From Salinicola peritrichatus (lineage in GTDB: Bacteria; Pseudomonadota; Gammaproteobacteria; Pseudomonadales; Halomonadaceae), in NCBI RefSeq assembly GCF_003206715.1, contig NZ_PZJU01000007.1, forward strand, positions 50,052 to 114,051: a stretch of DNA of 64,000 bases, in the 5' to 3' direction. Position numbers and translations under genes: made by a program. The notes beneath the pieces are model-generated. The model ran no database searches. It saw nothing but the letters and a program-made list of their open reading frames with translations, and was not told the origin of the DNA. Shown one piece after another: positions 46,528 through 57,021 of this stretch (within the stretch, counting starts at the first letter, position 1; each line of letters opens with the position of its first letter).

Positions 46528-47349
46528 ATGCTTTCCACTCCGATTCCCAACGCATTGACCATTGCCGGCTCCGATCCCTCCGGCGGCGCAGGTCTCCAGG
46601 CCGACATCAAGACGTTCTCGGCACTTGGCGTCTACGCCACCAACGTGATCACCGCGGTGATCGCCCAGAATACCCAAGGCGTGAGCCGGGTGGAGCCGAT
46701 GTCGGCAGCGCTGATTCGTGCCCAGCTCGACAACCTGCTCGCCGACGTCGCCATCGACGCGGTCAAGATCGGCATGGTCGCCAGCCGCGACGTGGCCGAG
46801 ACGATCGCCGAAGCGCTGACGCAACGCCGACCGCGCTGGATCGTGCTCGACCCGGTAATGGTGGCCAAGAGCGGCGACCGGCTGGTGGATGACGAAGGCT
46901 TGCGCGCGGTACGCGAAGTGCTGGTGCCACTGGCCGACGTGATCACCCCCAACCTGCCGGAAGCGGCGGCGCTGCTCGACTGCGAAGTCCCCAGCTCACC
47001 CGGTGCCATGGAAGTCCTGATTCCGGATCTGCAGGCACTGGGATCGCCCTATGGCCTGCTCAAGGGCGGCCACCTGGCGCTCGAACGCTGCCCCGATCTG
47101 CTATGGACCCCGACCGACACGCGCTGGCTCGATGTTCCGCGCCTGGCTACGCGGAACCTGCACGGAGCGGGATGCGCGCTCTCCTCGGCGATCACTGCCT
47201 GCCTGGCCCGCCTATCCGCCGGCGAGTCCCGGGTCGAGGATGCCATCGCCAGCGCCAAGCAGTGGCTACACCGGGCGCTCGAAGCCAGCGATCGCCTCGA
47301 CGTCGGGCAGGGAAAGGGGCCGCCGCACCATTTTCATGCCTGGTGGTAA
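46528..47349 (+). CDS. thiD: Hydroxymethylpyrimidine/phosphomethylpyrimidine kinase
   Basis: Thiamine-pathway kinase (273 aa) that phosphorylates HMP and HMP-P. Ribokinase-fold motifs: [20 protein letters not shown] at residues 10-29, [47 protein letters not shown], and the anion hole and catalytic Asp region here reading [13 protein letters not shown], where most family members have HGTGCTLSSA. No TPP riboswitch is visible upstream. thiS and thiG are 13 kb away in the same window. Confidence 0.94.
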   Translation: MLSTPIPNALTIAGSDPSGGAGLQADIKTFSALGVYATNVITAVIAQNTQGVSRVEPMSAALIRAQLDNLLADVAIDAVKIGMVASRDVAETIAEALTQRRPRWIVLDPVMVAKSGDRLVDDEGLRAVREVLVPLADVITPNLPEAAALLDCEVPSSPGAMEVLIPDLQALGSPYGLLKGGHLALERCPDLLWTPTDTRWLDVPRLATRNLHGAGCALSSAITACLARLSAGESRVEDAIASAKQWLHRALEASDRLDVGQGKGPPHHFHAWW

Positions 47350-47514
47350 ACGACGGTCAAACCGTTCCAGATTTTCTCCGGCCAGATCGGCGCCGAACCT
47401 CTAATCTGAGCCTGCTACCGCGATGGCCTACCACGCCGTCGCTCTGGATATGAGCAACCGAGAGGGAACCTCGGCCCCGCATAGGGAGATAGAGATAGGG
47501 AGATCGTTGCCTGA

Positions 47515-48756
47515 ATGGATCCTCACATCATGTTGCTCGGCGGCTTTGGCGCACTGATCCTGCTGGTCGCCTGGGTGCCGGTCTTGATCAAGAACCTGCC
47601 CCTCTCCCTGCCAATCATCTGTATCGCGATCGGTGCCGCCTTCTTCTCATGGATCAACGAAGGCACGCTGCAACCGCGTGACTATCCGCAAACCACCGAA
47701 ATTCTCACCGAGCTGACGGTGATCATTTCGCTGGCCGGCGCCGGACTGAGAATCGACGATCCGCTGAAATGGCGCGTATGGGCCGATACCGGACGGCTAC
47801 TCAGCATTACCATGCCACTGACCATCGCGGCGACGGCGGGGATATGCGCCTGCTATCTCGGCCTGCCCTGGGAGACGGCGATTCTGCTGGGCGCGGTTAT
47901 CGCCCCCACCGATCCGGTGTTGGCCGCCGACGTTCAGGTCGGTCCACCGCGCTCGGGGCCCAGCGACAAGGTCCGTTTGAGTCTCACCTCCGAGGCTGGA
48001 CTCAATGACGGCCTGGCCTTTCCGTTTACCTATCTGGCAATCGCCGTTGCCGTTCACGGTACACAATTGAGTGAATGGACCTGGCACTGGCTTGCCGTGG
48101 ACGTCTTGTGGCGCATCCTTGCCGGCGCCGGTGCCGGCTGGATGCTGGGCTGGCTGCTCGCCGTCTTCATGTTTCACTCCGGGCGCGTATCGCTCGCCAG
48201 CACCGGCCAGGGTTTCGTCGCACTGGGCGGCACCTTCGTGACGTACGCTGGCGCCGAGGCGATCCACGGCTACGGCTTCGTCGCAGTGTTCGTCGGCGCG
48301 CTGGCCCTGCGCAGCACCCAGGAAGGCGTGCATGACTACCATGTACGCCTGCACGATTTTACCGAAGAGATCGAGCGGCTATTGATGATGACGCTGCTGG
48401 TGCTGTTCGGCGGCAGCCTGGCCGGCCCGTTACTCAGCGGATTGACCTGGCAACTGGCACTCGCCGGGCTGATCATCCTGTTCGTGATTCGCCCCGTTAC
48501 GGGAATGATCGGTCTTATCGGCTCGAAGATGCGAACGCGGGAAAAAGCCTTCGTCAGTCTGTTCGGCATCCGCGGCGTCGGTTCGTTCTACTATCTCGCC
48601 TACGCCACCAACACAGAGAACTTCGGCCAGCTCGATGACGCCTGGACGCTGGTCAGCTTCATCGTGCTGGTCTCGATACTCTTCCATGGCATGACGTCGG
48701 GTTTTCTGATGAGCTGGCTGGACGAACGCCGCGAAGCAGCACGGCGTAAGTCTTAA
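47515..48756 (+). CDS. CPA1-family sodium(potassium)/proton antiporter
   Basis: Inner-membrane antiporter (413 aa, about 12 helices). Family motifs are AVIAPTDPVLAADVQVG, SLTSEAGLNDGLAFPFTYLA with the ion-binding Asp, ALGGTFVTYAGAEAIHGYGF and FGIRGVGSFYYLAYA. It resembles NhaP-type exchangers. In a halophile it would expel sodium and regulate cytoplasmic pH. A duplicated ATAGGGAGAT (47481-47490 and 47495-47504) gives two GGGAG elements before the ATG. The TAA stop overlaps the first unit of a 7-bp tandem array. Confidence 0.9.
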   Translation: MDPHIMLLGGFGALILLVAWVPVLIKNLPLSLPIICIAIGAAFFSWINEGTLQPRDYPQTTEILTELTVIISLAGAGLRIDDPLKWRVWADTGRLLSITMPLTIAATAGICACYLGLPWETAILLGAVIAPTDPVLAADVQVGPPRSGPSDKVRLSLTSEAGLNDGLAFPFTYLAIAVAVHGTQLSEWTWHWLAVDVLWRILAGAGAGWMLGWLLAVFMFHSGRVSLASTGQGFVALGGTFVTYAGAEAIHGYGFVAVFVGALALRSTQEGVHDYHVRLHDFTEEIERLLMMTLLVLFGGSLAGPLLSGLTWQLALAGLIILFVIRPVTGMIGLIGSKMRTREKAFVSLFGIRGVGSFYYLAYATNTENFGQLDDAWTLVSFIVLVSILFHGMTSGFLMSWLDERREAARRKS

Positions 48757-48790
48757 GACGGAAGACGGAAGACGGAAGACGGAAGACGGA
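48756..48790 (+). repeat. Tandem array of 7-bp unit AGACGGA (5 copies)
   Basis: Five exact AGACGGA units followed by a partial AGA. The array begins on the last base of the antiporter stop codon. A second, different 7-bp array lies 40 bp further, on the end of the convergent ehuA gene. Confidence 0.95.
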
Positions 48791-48830
48791 AGAACAATGG
48801 GCACCACTCACCAAGGTGGCAAGCAGCGCC

Positions 48831-48872
48831 CTCTTACCTCTTACCTCTTACCTCTTACCTCTTACCTCTTAG
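48831..48872 (+). repeat. Tandem array of 7-bp unit CTCTTAC (5 full copies plus one variant)
   Basis: Five exact CTCTTAC units and a sixth, CTCTTAG. The sixth contains the reversed TAA stop codon of ehuA (48869-48871). Read along ehuA, the stop codon is itself the first TAA of a TAAGAGG series. Confidence 0.95.
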
Positions 48873-49648
48873 TCATCCGGATCCAGCACCGCTTTCAGGA
48901 ACGCCTGGGTGCGTTCCTCCTTCGGCGCGGTGAAGATCTCCTCCGGCGTGCCCTGCTCCTTGATTCGCCCCTTGTCGAAGAAGCAGATGCGGTCGGACAC
49001 CTGACGCGCGAAGTGCATCTCGTGGGTGACCAGCAGCATGGTCAGGTCGTGCTCGTCGGCCAGTGTTCGAATCACGTTCAGCACCTCGCCGACCAGTTCA
49101 GGGTCGAGCGCCGAAGTGGGTTCGTCGAACAGCATGATCTTGGGCCGCATCGCCAGCGCCCGGGCAATGCCCACGCGCTGCTGCTGCCCGCCGGAGAGCT
49201 GGTGCGGGTACTTGGCGGCCTGATCGGTGAGGCCGACCATCTCGAGCAGTTCCATGGCTCGCTGGCGCGCCTCGGCCTTGGAGACGCCCAGTACCTGGAT
49301 CGGCGCTTCAGTAAGATTCCGCAGCACGGTCATGTGCGGAAACAGGTTGAACTGCTGGAATACCATGCCGAGCTGATTGCGCATCTGGCGCAGATGCTGC
49401 TCGCTGGCAGGCACCAGTTCCTCCCGCCGCCACTGGTGCCACAACGGCTGGTCACCGACATAGACCACGCCGCCGTTGATCTTCTCGAGCGTCATCAGGA
49501 TCCGCAGCACGGTCGACTTGCCGGAGCCGGAGGGGCCAATGATGGTCACCTTTTCGCCGCGCTGCACTTCGAAGTCGAGTTCGTCCAGCACGACGTGGTC
49601 GCCGAAGCGTTTGACGACCTTGTCGAATTTGATGATGGGGTCGCTCAT
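48869..49648 (-). CDS. ehuA: Ectoine/hydroxyectoine ABC transporter, ATP-binding protein
   Basis: ATPase (259 aa) of a polar-amino-acid-type importer. Walker [17 protein letters not shown] at about residues 38-53, signature [15 protein letters not shown], Walker [20 protein letters not shown]-loop [15 protein letters not shown]. The combination with two PAAT permeases and a binding protein that resembles EhuB points to ectoine uptake. It overlaps ehuD by 4 bp and ends in a heptamer array. Confidence 0.88.
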   Translation of the reverse strand: MSDPIIKFDKVVKRFGDHVVLDELDFEVQRGEKVTIIGPSGSGKSTVLRILMTLEKINGGVVYVGDQPLWHQWRREELVPASEQHLRQMRNQLGMVFQQFNLFPHMTVLRNLTEAPIQVLGVSKAEARQRAMELLEMVGLTDQAAKYPHQLSGGQQQRVGIARALAMRPKIMLFDEPTSALDPELVGEVLNVIRTLADEHDLTMLLVTHEMHFARQVSDRICFFDKGRIKEQGTPEEIFTAPKEERTQAFLKAVLDPDD

Positions 49649-50337
49649 TTCAGAGACAGGCCTCGTTTGGGCAGATGGGTATCCAGATAGCGCACGCCGA
49701 AGGAAGCGATGATCGTCATCACCAGGTAGAGAGCGCCGACCATGGAGAGCGGAATCAGGTAGCCGCCGGTACGATCACCGATGATCCTGGCCACGCCGAG
49801 CATTTCCAGCACGGTCACGACCGACAGCACCGGCACGTCCTTCATGATCGATACCAGATAGTTACCCAGCGCCGGAATGATGCGCGGGATCGCCTGCGGC
49901 AAGATGATGTGCGTGAAGGTGCGCCCCGGCGCCAGATTGAGCGCGCGGGCTGCCTCGCGCTGCCCCTTGGCCACCGCCTCCAGTCCGGCCCGATAGACTT
50001 CCGAGGTGTAGGCGCTGTACTGCACGCCGAGCGCCAGCGCTCCGGTCAGAAATGCCGGTAGCGTAATGCCGAACTCGGGCAGCACGTAGAAGAGAAAGAA
50101 CAGCTGGATCAGCAGCGGCGTGTCGCGGATGAACTCCGTCAGCAGCTTGGCCGGCCAGCGCACGATGCGTGTCGGTGCGCTCTTCAGCGCCGCCAGCACC
50201 AATCCCAGAATCAGGGCGATGAAAAAACCGACGACGGTCGCCTCTAGCGTTACCACCAGCCCGTGCAGCAGGATCGGGAAGATCGAAACGGCGAACGCCC
50301 ACTGGCTGCTGGTGTCCCACTCAATACCGAAAAACAT
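49645..50337 (-). CDS. ehuD: Ectoine/hydroxyectoine ABC transporter, permease EhuD
   Basis: Inner-membrane permease (230 aa, about five helices) of the His/Glu/Gln type. The EAA loop reads [20 protein letters not shown], contacting Ehu[21 protein letters not shown] is the other family signature. The ATG at 50337 has GGGGAGAT upstream and lies 2 bp after the ehuC stop; a longer frame runs into ehuC. Likely forms a heterodimer with EhuC. Confidence 0.87.
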   Translation of the reverse strand: MFFGIEWDTSSQWAFAVSIFPILLHGLVVTLEATVVGFFIALILGLVLAALKSAPTRIVRWPAKLLTEFIRDTPLLIQLFFLFYVLPEFGITLPAFLTGALALGVQYSAYTSEVYRAGLEAVAKGQREAARALNLAPGRTFTHIILPQAIPRIIPALGNYLVSIMKDVPVLSVVTVLEMLGVARIIGDRTGGYLIPLSMVGALYLVMTIIASFGVRYLDTHLPKRGLSLK

Positions 50338-50339
50338 GC

Positions 50340-51011
50340 TTATCTCCCCGCCGCGCGCCAACGGCCGACGTAGCGTTCCAGCAGCTTCATGAACGCAGTG
50401 AGCACCAGTGCCATGCCGAAATACATCAGCAGCACCAGCGTATAGACGGTCACGCTATCCTGGGTGAAGTTACGAATCTGCTCGGCGCGAAACGCCATGT
50501 CGCCCAGCGAGATCAGCGACACCAGTGCGGTGTCCTTGAGGTTTTGTACCGCCAGATTGCCGAAGGTCGGCATCATTTCGGGAATTGCCTGCGGCAGCGT
50601 GATGCGCCAAAGCCGCTTGCGCGAGGTGAAATTGAGCGCCGTGGCCGCCTCGTACTGCTCCTTGGGCACCGCCTGCACCGCGCCACGCACGACCTCGGCC
50701 CCGTAGGCGCCGATGTTCAACGCCAGCGCCACGACACCGGCAACGACCGGCGGAAAGCGCAGATCGATGCCGATCGCCTGGCCGACCAGCGGCAGTGCAA
50801 AGTAGATCCAGAACAGCTGCACCAGCAGCGAGGTGCCGCGAAACACCTCGATGTACGCAACACTGAAACCCTTGACCAGCGGGTTATGGGACAGCTTGCC
50901 GAGGCCGAACAGGAAGGAAAGCAGGCCACCCAGTATGGTCGAGTAGACCGTGAGCTGCACGGTTACCCACGCCCCCTGGGAGAGCGGGGCGAGATAGCTC
51001 GTCCATTCCAT
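50340..51011 (-). CDS. ehuC: Ectoine/hydroxyectoine ABC transporter, permease EhuC
   Basis: Second inner-membrane permease (223 aa) of the same importer. It has YIEVFRGTSLLVQLFWIYFA and the EAA loop ALNFTSRKRLWRITLPQAIP. A 270-bp spacer with two stable hairpins separates it from ehuB, which may keep the permease level below that of the binding protein. Confidence 0.87.
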   Translation of the reverse strand: MEWTSYLAPLSQGAWVTVQLTVYSTILGGLLSFLFGLGKLSHNPLVKGFSVAYIEVFRGTSLLVQLFWIYFALPLVGQAIGIDLRFPPVVAGVVALALNIGAYGAEVVRGAVQAVPKEQYEAATALNFTSRKRLWRITLPQAIPEMMPTFGNLAVQNLKDTALVSLISLGDMAFRAEQIRNFTQDSVTVYTLVLLMYFGMALVLTAFMKLLERYVGRWRAAGR

Positions 51012-51182
51012 CGCAAGACTCCACGTGAACTACGGAGGCGCCGGTTTTATTGCTGCGCTCGATATCTTGGTCACCGGCGGTGCTCAGAATCCTCATTTAA
51101 CATCGCATAAATTCCGGTTCTTGCGCTCCGGCGGCAACCAACCTCTCATCGCTCGCGACATAAATCAGACACCCCTGACGAA

Positions 51183-51237
51183 CGGCGCCGGTCGTGCCGG
51201 CACCGCCCGAGAACGAGTCGAGAGCGCCGGCGGCGCT
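51183..51237 (-). promoter_or_regulatory. Two hairpins in the ehuB-ehuC spacer
   Basis: CGGCGCCGG/CCGGCACCG (51183-51191 with 51197-51205, one mismatch) and AGCGCC/GGCGCT (51223-51228 with 51232-51237). No T run follows. Such stems often protect the upstream mRNA end and lower read-through to permease genes; that role is inferred. Confidence 0.45.
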
Positions 51238-51281
51238 GACAGCAACCGGCTACTCTCGCTCACGATTCGACTAACGAGTCA

Positions 51282-52166
51282 TCAGGAGTCCGCGGTGCAA
51301 AGCTCTTCGGTAGTGCGATGGCCGGAGCCGTCGACGTCGGCTTCGCTGAAGCCGTAGTCCATCAGCGTCTGACGCCATTCGTCGGTCTGCTTGTACTCCT
51401 CCAGCGCCTGGTTGACGGCATCGCGCAACTCGGTGTTGTCCTTGTTGAAGGCAAACGCCCCCCAGCTGCGGACTTCTTCACCGTCGACGACCGGATCCTC
51501 GAACTGTGCCGCCGATTCCACAGCGTCGCTCTTCTCGGCCAGCTCACCAACCGTCAGGCTGGTCGCGGCATAGGCGTCGGCACGGCCGGTCGACACGGTG
51601 GAAATGGCGTCGGCGTTGCTCGAGATGGTGACCATGTTCTCCTGCGGCACGCCGAGCGCCTGGAGCATGTCGAGCTGGTCGGCACCGGCCATGATCGCAA
51701 CCTTGGCATCGCCATCGACGAAGTCGGTGAACGCGTGCAGATCCTTCGGATTGCCCTCGGCGACCAGCAGCCCTTCACCGTAGGAAGAGTTCGGCTCGGA
51801 GTAGATCACTTGCTGGCAACGCTCCGGCAGCACGGCCATCTCCGCAGCCGCGATGTCGAAACGATCCGCCTGCAGGCCAGGAATCAGCGAACTGAAATTG
51901 GTGGTGACCCATTCGATATCGTCGACACCCATCTCTTCCATGATATGGCGAATGACGTCGGGGCCGGCCCCCTTGGCTTCTCCGTTCATGTCCATGTAGC
52001 CGTAGGGAATCTCATTGGCGACGGCGATTCGAACCGAGCCAGAGTCCTTGATTTCCTGAAGCGTCGCAGCCTGGACGGCACTGACGCCCAGGCAGGAGAG
52101 TACGGAACCAGCGATTAGCGTCCCAATACCTTTGTTGATGAGGCCTTTATTGATGTTGTAGCGCAT
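51282..52166 (-). CDS. ehuB: Ectoine/hydroxyectoine ABC transporter, periplasmic binding protein EhuB
   Basis: Solute-binding protein (294 aa). A signal peptide ends near AVQAATL (residue 33). The body is a type II periplasmic-binding fold with SGSVRIAVANEIPYGYMDMN, GPDVIRHIMEEMGVDDIEWV, LQADRFDIAAAEMAVLPERC and VAIMAGADQLDMLQALGVPQ. The pattern agrees with EhuB from the ectoine-uptake system described in Sinorhizobium. GGAG lies about 11 bp before the ATG. The promoter region carries three copies of ATTGTCATG. Confidence 0.87.
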   Translation of the reverse strand: MRYNINKGLINKGIGTLIAGSVLSCLGVSAVQAATLQEIKDSGSVRIAVANEIPYGYMDMNGEAKGAGPDVIRHIMEEMGVDDIEWVTTNFSSLIPGLQADRFDIAAAEMAVLPERCQQVIYSEPNSSYGEGLLVAEGNPKDLHAFTDFVDGDAKVAIMAGADQLDMLQALGVPQENMVTISSNADAISTVSTGRADAYAATSLTVGELAEKSDAVESAAQFEDPVVDGEEVRSWGAFAFNKDNTELRDAVNQALEEYKQTDEWRQTLMDYGFSEADVDGSGHRTTEELCTADS

Positions 52167-52279
52167 CGATGAAAATCTCCGTCTGCAAGGTTCAGACCCG
52201 GCGTGCCGGGTCGGCGATTGACCAGATGATCGATAATGGGCGCGGCATTGTCGGTTGTTGGCCTTGCGGCTCGTCGCGC

Positions 52280-52391
52280 ATTGTCATGACCCGCATGAAA
52301 ACGACCATGACAATCGGTAGTCAATTCGCTCCATCGGATAGTAGCATTCGCGCCAAGCCGGGCGTCAAAGGCTTTATTGAATCATGACAAT
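52280..52391 (-). promoter_or_regulatory. Promoter and three-copy operator candidate of ehuBCDA
   Basis: On the minus strand TTGACG (52368-52363) and, 19 bp on, TACTAT (52343-52338) preceded by TGC make an extended -10 promoter, start site near 52331. The 9-mer ATTGTCATG occurs three times: 52280-52288 (plus sense), 52306-52314 and 52383-52391 (minus sense). The first two form a perfect inverted repeat downstream of the start; the third lies just upstream of the -35. The rest of the 480-bp region up to dtd holds no gene. Confidence 0.5.
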
Positions 52392-52647
52392 AGCCGTTTT
52401 CCGGCCTCGACTTCCGCGCCCAAGTTCGCGTGAATTCCGTTGTCGGCACCCGTGTGATCGAGACGGCGAAGCCGTCAAGGTGCTTCAATCGGAATCCCCG
52501 CGTCACCGTTAACATAAACATACGTTCTAGTAGCAGGGCTTATCAATAACGGTTTGCTTGCTATCGAACGCTCTGCCTTTTCCTCGAGCCTCAACATGCT
52601 ACGCTTGCGTTCCCTCTCATTGACTTTGCAGGAGCGCCTGGCAAGCC

Positions 52648-53085
52648 ATGCGAGCGCTGATTCAACGTGTCACCCAAGCCAGCGTCCGGGTCCATGACGA
52701 GATCGTCGGCGAGATCGATCATGGCCTGCTGGCACTGATCGGCGTTGCCGCCGACGACGACCAGACCCGAGCCGACCGCTTGCTGCACAAGCTGCTTCAC
52801 TATCGGATATTCACCGACGAAACGGCGCGCATGAACCGCAATCTTCAGCAGGTCGACGGCGGTCTGCTGGTGGTGTCCCAGTTCACCCTGGTCGCCGCTA
52901 CCGACAAGGGATTGCGTCCCAGTTTTTCCCGTGCCGCGCCGCCGGATCACGGTCGACTGCTTTATGATTATTTCGTCGACCGGGCGCGCCACGCCTGGCC
53001 GAAGGTCGCTACCGGGCGCTTCGGTGCCGAGATGCAGGTTGCGCTGACCAACGACGGGCCGGTGACCTTCCTGCTGGAAAGTTGA
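52648..53085 (+). CDS. dtd: D-aminoacyl-tRNA deacylase
   Basis: Proofreading enzyme (145 aa) that hydrolyses D-amino acids wrongly attached to tRNA. It shows the family start MRALIQRVTQASVRV, the SQFTLVAATDKGLRPSF motif and the Gly-cisPro region NDGPVTFLLES at the C-terminus. Length is typical. It is preceded by AGGAG at a long distance. The following 160 bp hold a strong hairpin before the SDR gene. Confidence 0.97.
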   Translation: MRALIQRVTQASVRVHDEIVGEIDHGLLALIGVAADDDQTRADRLLHKLLHYRIFTDETARMNRNLQQVDGGLLVVSQFTLVAATDKGLRPSFSRAAPPDHGRLLYDYFVDRARHAWPKVATGRFGAEMQVALTNDGPVTFLLES

Positions 53086-53168
53086 CCGGAAGCTCACGCG
53101 CCGTTGCGATACCTTGAATACTGGAGGCTGGTTGGCTTCAGCGCATGCCAACGACAGGAAATTGGCCA

Positions 53169-53219
53169 AGGGGCTGTTGTCGTTTCATGCACGGCCGCGC
53201 CGAAACGGCAACAGCCCCT
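53169..53219. repeat. 18-bp inverted repeat upstream of the SDR gene
   Basis: AGGGGCTGTTGTCGTTTC (53169-53186) and GAAACGGCAACAGCCCCT (53202-53219) pair over 18 bp with one mismatch (a possible G-U in RNA) around a 15-base loop. No T run follows on either strand. It ends 27 bp before the SDR start codon. Confidence 0.85.
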
Positions 53220-53245
53220 AGGATCAAAGGAAGGAACGAAAACGC

Positions 53246-54022
53246 ATGATGACGCCACTCGCTATCATTACCGGCGGTGCCCAGGGCATCGGGCTGGCCA
53301 CGGTCGAACTGCTGCTCAAAGAGGGGTGGCGTGTCGCCGCCATGGACCGCGATCCGGAAGCGGTCGCCGAGCTCGATGCCGCCCATCCCGACGCGCCGCT
53401 ACTGGCCATGGCCGTCGATGTCAGCGACGAACTTCAGGTCGAGGAAGCCTTCCAGCATATCAACCACTGGCAGGCGGAAAACGGACGGGCCACCGGCTTC
53501 GACCTGCTGGTCAACAACGCCGGCCTGGCGGAGCCCGAGTGTGGCCCGATCGAGCGGTTGTCGCTCGAGGATTGGCGCCTTTGGCAGGAAAGTCATCTGA
53601 CCGCCGCCTTTCTCTGCACCCGCGCCGCCGTACCCGGCCTGCGTGAGCGCCACGGCGCCATCGTCAATATCGCCTCCACTCGCGCCCTGCAGTCGGAACC
53701 GCACTGCGAATCCTATGCCGCCGCCAAGGGCGGATTGTTGTCAATGACCCATGCCCTGGCGGTGAGCCTCGGCCCGGAGATTCGCGTCAATGCGATCTGT
53801 CCCGGCTGGATCGAGACCGGCCCCTGGCAGAAGAGCGCCAACCGCCAATCGCCCCGCCATCGCGACATCGACCGCAGCCAGCATCCGGTGGGACGCGTCG
53901 GCGAGCCGGCGGATGTCGCCGCGACGGTGGCGTTCCTGGCCAGCGACAAAGCCGGCTTCATCACCGGCCAGCACATCAGCGTCGACGGGGGAATGACCAG
54001 GCGGATGATCTACGCCGAGTGA
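53246..54022 (+). CDS. Short-chain dehydrogenase/reductase
   Basis: NAD(P)-dependent SDR of 258 aa. The nucleotide site is ITGGAQGIGLATVELLL (about residues 8-24), with Asp in AAMDRDPE suggesting NAD preference; NNAGLAEPE, the catalytic Ser in NIASTRALQ, and YAAAKGG (Tyr and Lys) complete the classical set, followed by NAICPGWIETGP. AAGGAAGG precedes the ATG. The substrate is not predictable. Its stop codon overlaps a 10-copy heptamer array. Confidence 0.92.
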   Translation: MMTPLAIITGGAQGIGLATVELLLKEGWRVAAMDRDPEAVAELDAAHPDAPLLAMAVDVSDELQVEEAFQHINHWQAENGRATGFDLLVNNAGLAEPECGPIERLSLEDWRLWQESHLTAAFLCTRAAVPGLRERHGAIVNIASTRALQSEPHCESYAAAKGGLLSMTHALAVSLGPEIRVNAICPGWIETGPWQKSANRQSPRHRDIDRSQHPVGRVGEPADVAATVAFLASDKAGFITGQHISVDGGMTRRMIYAE

Positions 54023-54090
54023 GCCGCGAGCCGCGAGCCGCGAGCCGCGAGCCGCGAGCCGCGAGCCGCGAGCCGCGAGCCGCGAGCCGC
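54021..54090 (+). repeat. Tandem array of 7-bp unit GAGCCGC (10 copies)
   Basis: Ten exact units, 70 bp. The first GA are the last two bases of the TGA stop codon of the SDR gene. Spurious open frames cross the array in the other direction. Confidence 0.96.
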
Positions 54091-54132
54091 GAAAATCAGT
54101 ATTCGGCTACGCTGAAAGTTCGCAATCTCTTT

Positions 54133-54160
54133 CCCGTAGCCCGTAGCCCGTAGCCCGTAG
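54133..54160 (+). repeat. Tandem array of 7-bp unit CCCGTAG (4 copies)
   Basis: Four exact units ending one base before the reversed TAA stop codon of chaB (54162-54164). It lies 42 bp from the GAGCCGC array at the same convergent junction. Confidence 0.95.
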
Positions 54161-54161
54161 C

Positions 54162-54392
54162 TTATGATTTCGGATGCCAGTTGCCGTCGTCGCCTTTCTT
54201 GTACTTCGCTTCGACGGCCTTCCAGGCCACGGCGTGCGCGGTCTCCTCGCGGGAGCTGTCGCCGCGTCGATCCTTGGCATCCTGGTATTCGTCCCAGGCG
54301 CTGTTGAACGCTTCCTTGTAGATGGAACGCGCATGCGGCGGCAGCACCTTGCGCGCGTTGTCGGGGATGTCGTCGCGGGAGTCGTAAGGCAT
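54162..54392 (-). CDS. chaB: ChaB family protein
   Basis: Small protein (76 aa) starting MPYDSRDDIPDNARKVLPPH, then ARSIYKEAFNSAWDEY and HAVAWKAVEAKYKKGDDGNW, the ChaB domain from end to end. In E. coli chaB lies next to the cation antiporter chaA, but the protein's role is unclear. Here no chaA homologue is adjacent. It ends next to a heptamer array. Confidence 0.93.
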   Translation of the reverse strand: MPYDSRDDIPDNARKVLPPHARSIYKEAFNSAWDEYQDAKDRRGDSSREETAHAVAWKAVEAKYKKGDDGNWHPKS

Positions 54393-54442
54393 GCACTCTC
54401 TCCTCTACGCGTGAGTTCAGCCTTCAGTGTAGACACCCAGCA

Positions 54443-56353
<1,911 letters not shown>

Positions 56354-56419
56354 GCCGGACTCCAGGTGCGTCGAATGGGCGCTCATTCTACCAGCCATCC
56401 ACCACCGGTATGGAATGCC

Positions 56420-56935
56420 ATGTCCGCCACCGCGACCGATTCACTCTGGTCCTACGCCCTCGAACGTTACGCCCGGCCGGGTGCCGAGGCGCTCTGTCTG
56501 CGCTTGCAGGACGATCACGGCTGGGACGTCTGCGAACTGTTGTGGGTCGCCTGGCTCGCCGGGCGCGGGTCGCAACCCGACCTGAGCGACGCCGAGGCAC
56601 TCGCGGCGGTGAGGCGCTGGCAGCGCGAGATGACCCTGCCGCTGCGTCAGCGACGGCGCGAGCTCAAGCGCGATGCCCACGAATCCCCGCATCTGGAGTC
56701 CTTGCGTCAAGCGCTCAAGCAGGCGGAACTGTTGGCCGAGCGCGAAACCCTGAGGCGGCTCGAACGCCTGCCTGCGCACCCGGCACCCAAGGACGAGCGC
56801 AGCGCGCGCGAGATCGCCTTGAACGGTTGCCGCTCGCTCAACCCGATCGAGCCCGAGGCTTACCGGCTGTTACACCCATTGTTCACCCACTGGTTGATGC
56901 CTTGTGCGGATGCGGAACCAACTCCCACCTGTTAG
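56420..56935 (+). CDS. TIGR02444 (DUF2390) family protein
   Basis: Protein of 171 aa with the family opening LWSYALERYARPGAEALCL, then LLWVAWLAGRG and VRRWQREMTLPLRQRRRELK. No function is established. The ATG at 56420 is chosen from homology; the open frame starts far upstream inside the antisense of yheS and is not coding there. It diverges from yheS, a frequent neighbour in pseudomonads and relatives. Confidence 0.85.
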   Translation: MSATATDSLWSYALERYARPGAEALCLRLQDDHGWDVCELLWVAWLAGRGSQPDLSDAEALAAVRRWQREMTLPLRQRRRELKRDAHESPHLESLRQALKQAELLAERETLRRLERLPAHPAPKDERSAREIALNGCRSLNPIEPEAYRLLHPLFTHWLMPCADAEPTPTC

Positions 56936-57021
56936 AGTCCCAGCATGACCACCACACCGATGTCTGAGGCTTTTTCACAATCCAGCCAACATCGGTTTCA
57001 TCCGTGACTCAAGGAGTTTGC

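Noticed and set aside
48756..48872. CRISPR-like array
   Set aside because: The units are contiguous 7-mers without spacers; no cas genes are in the window.
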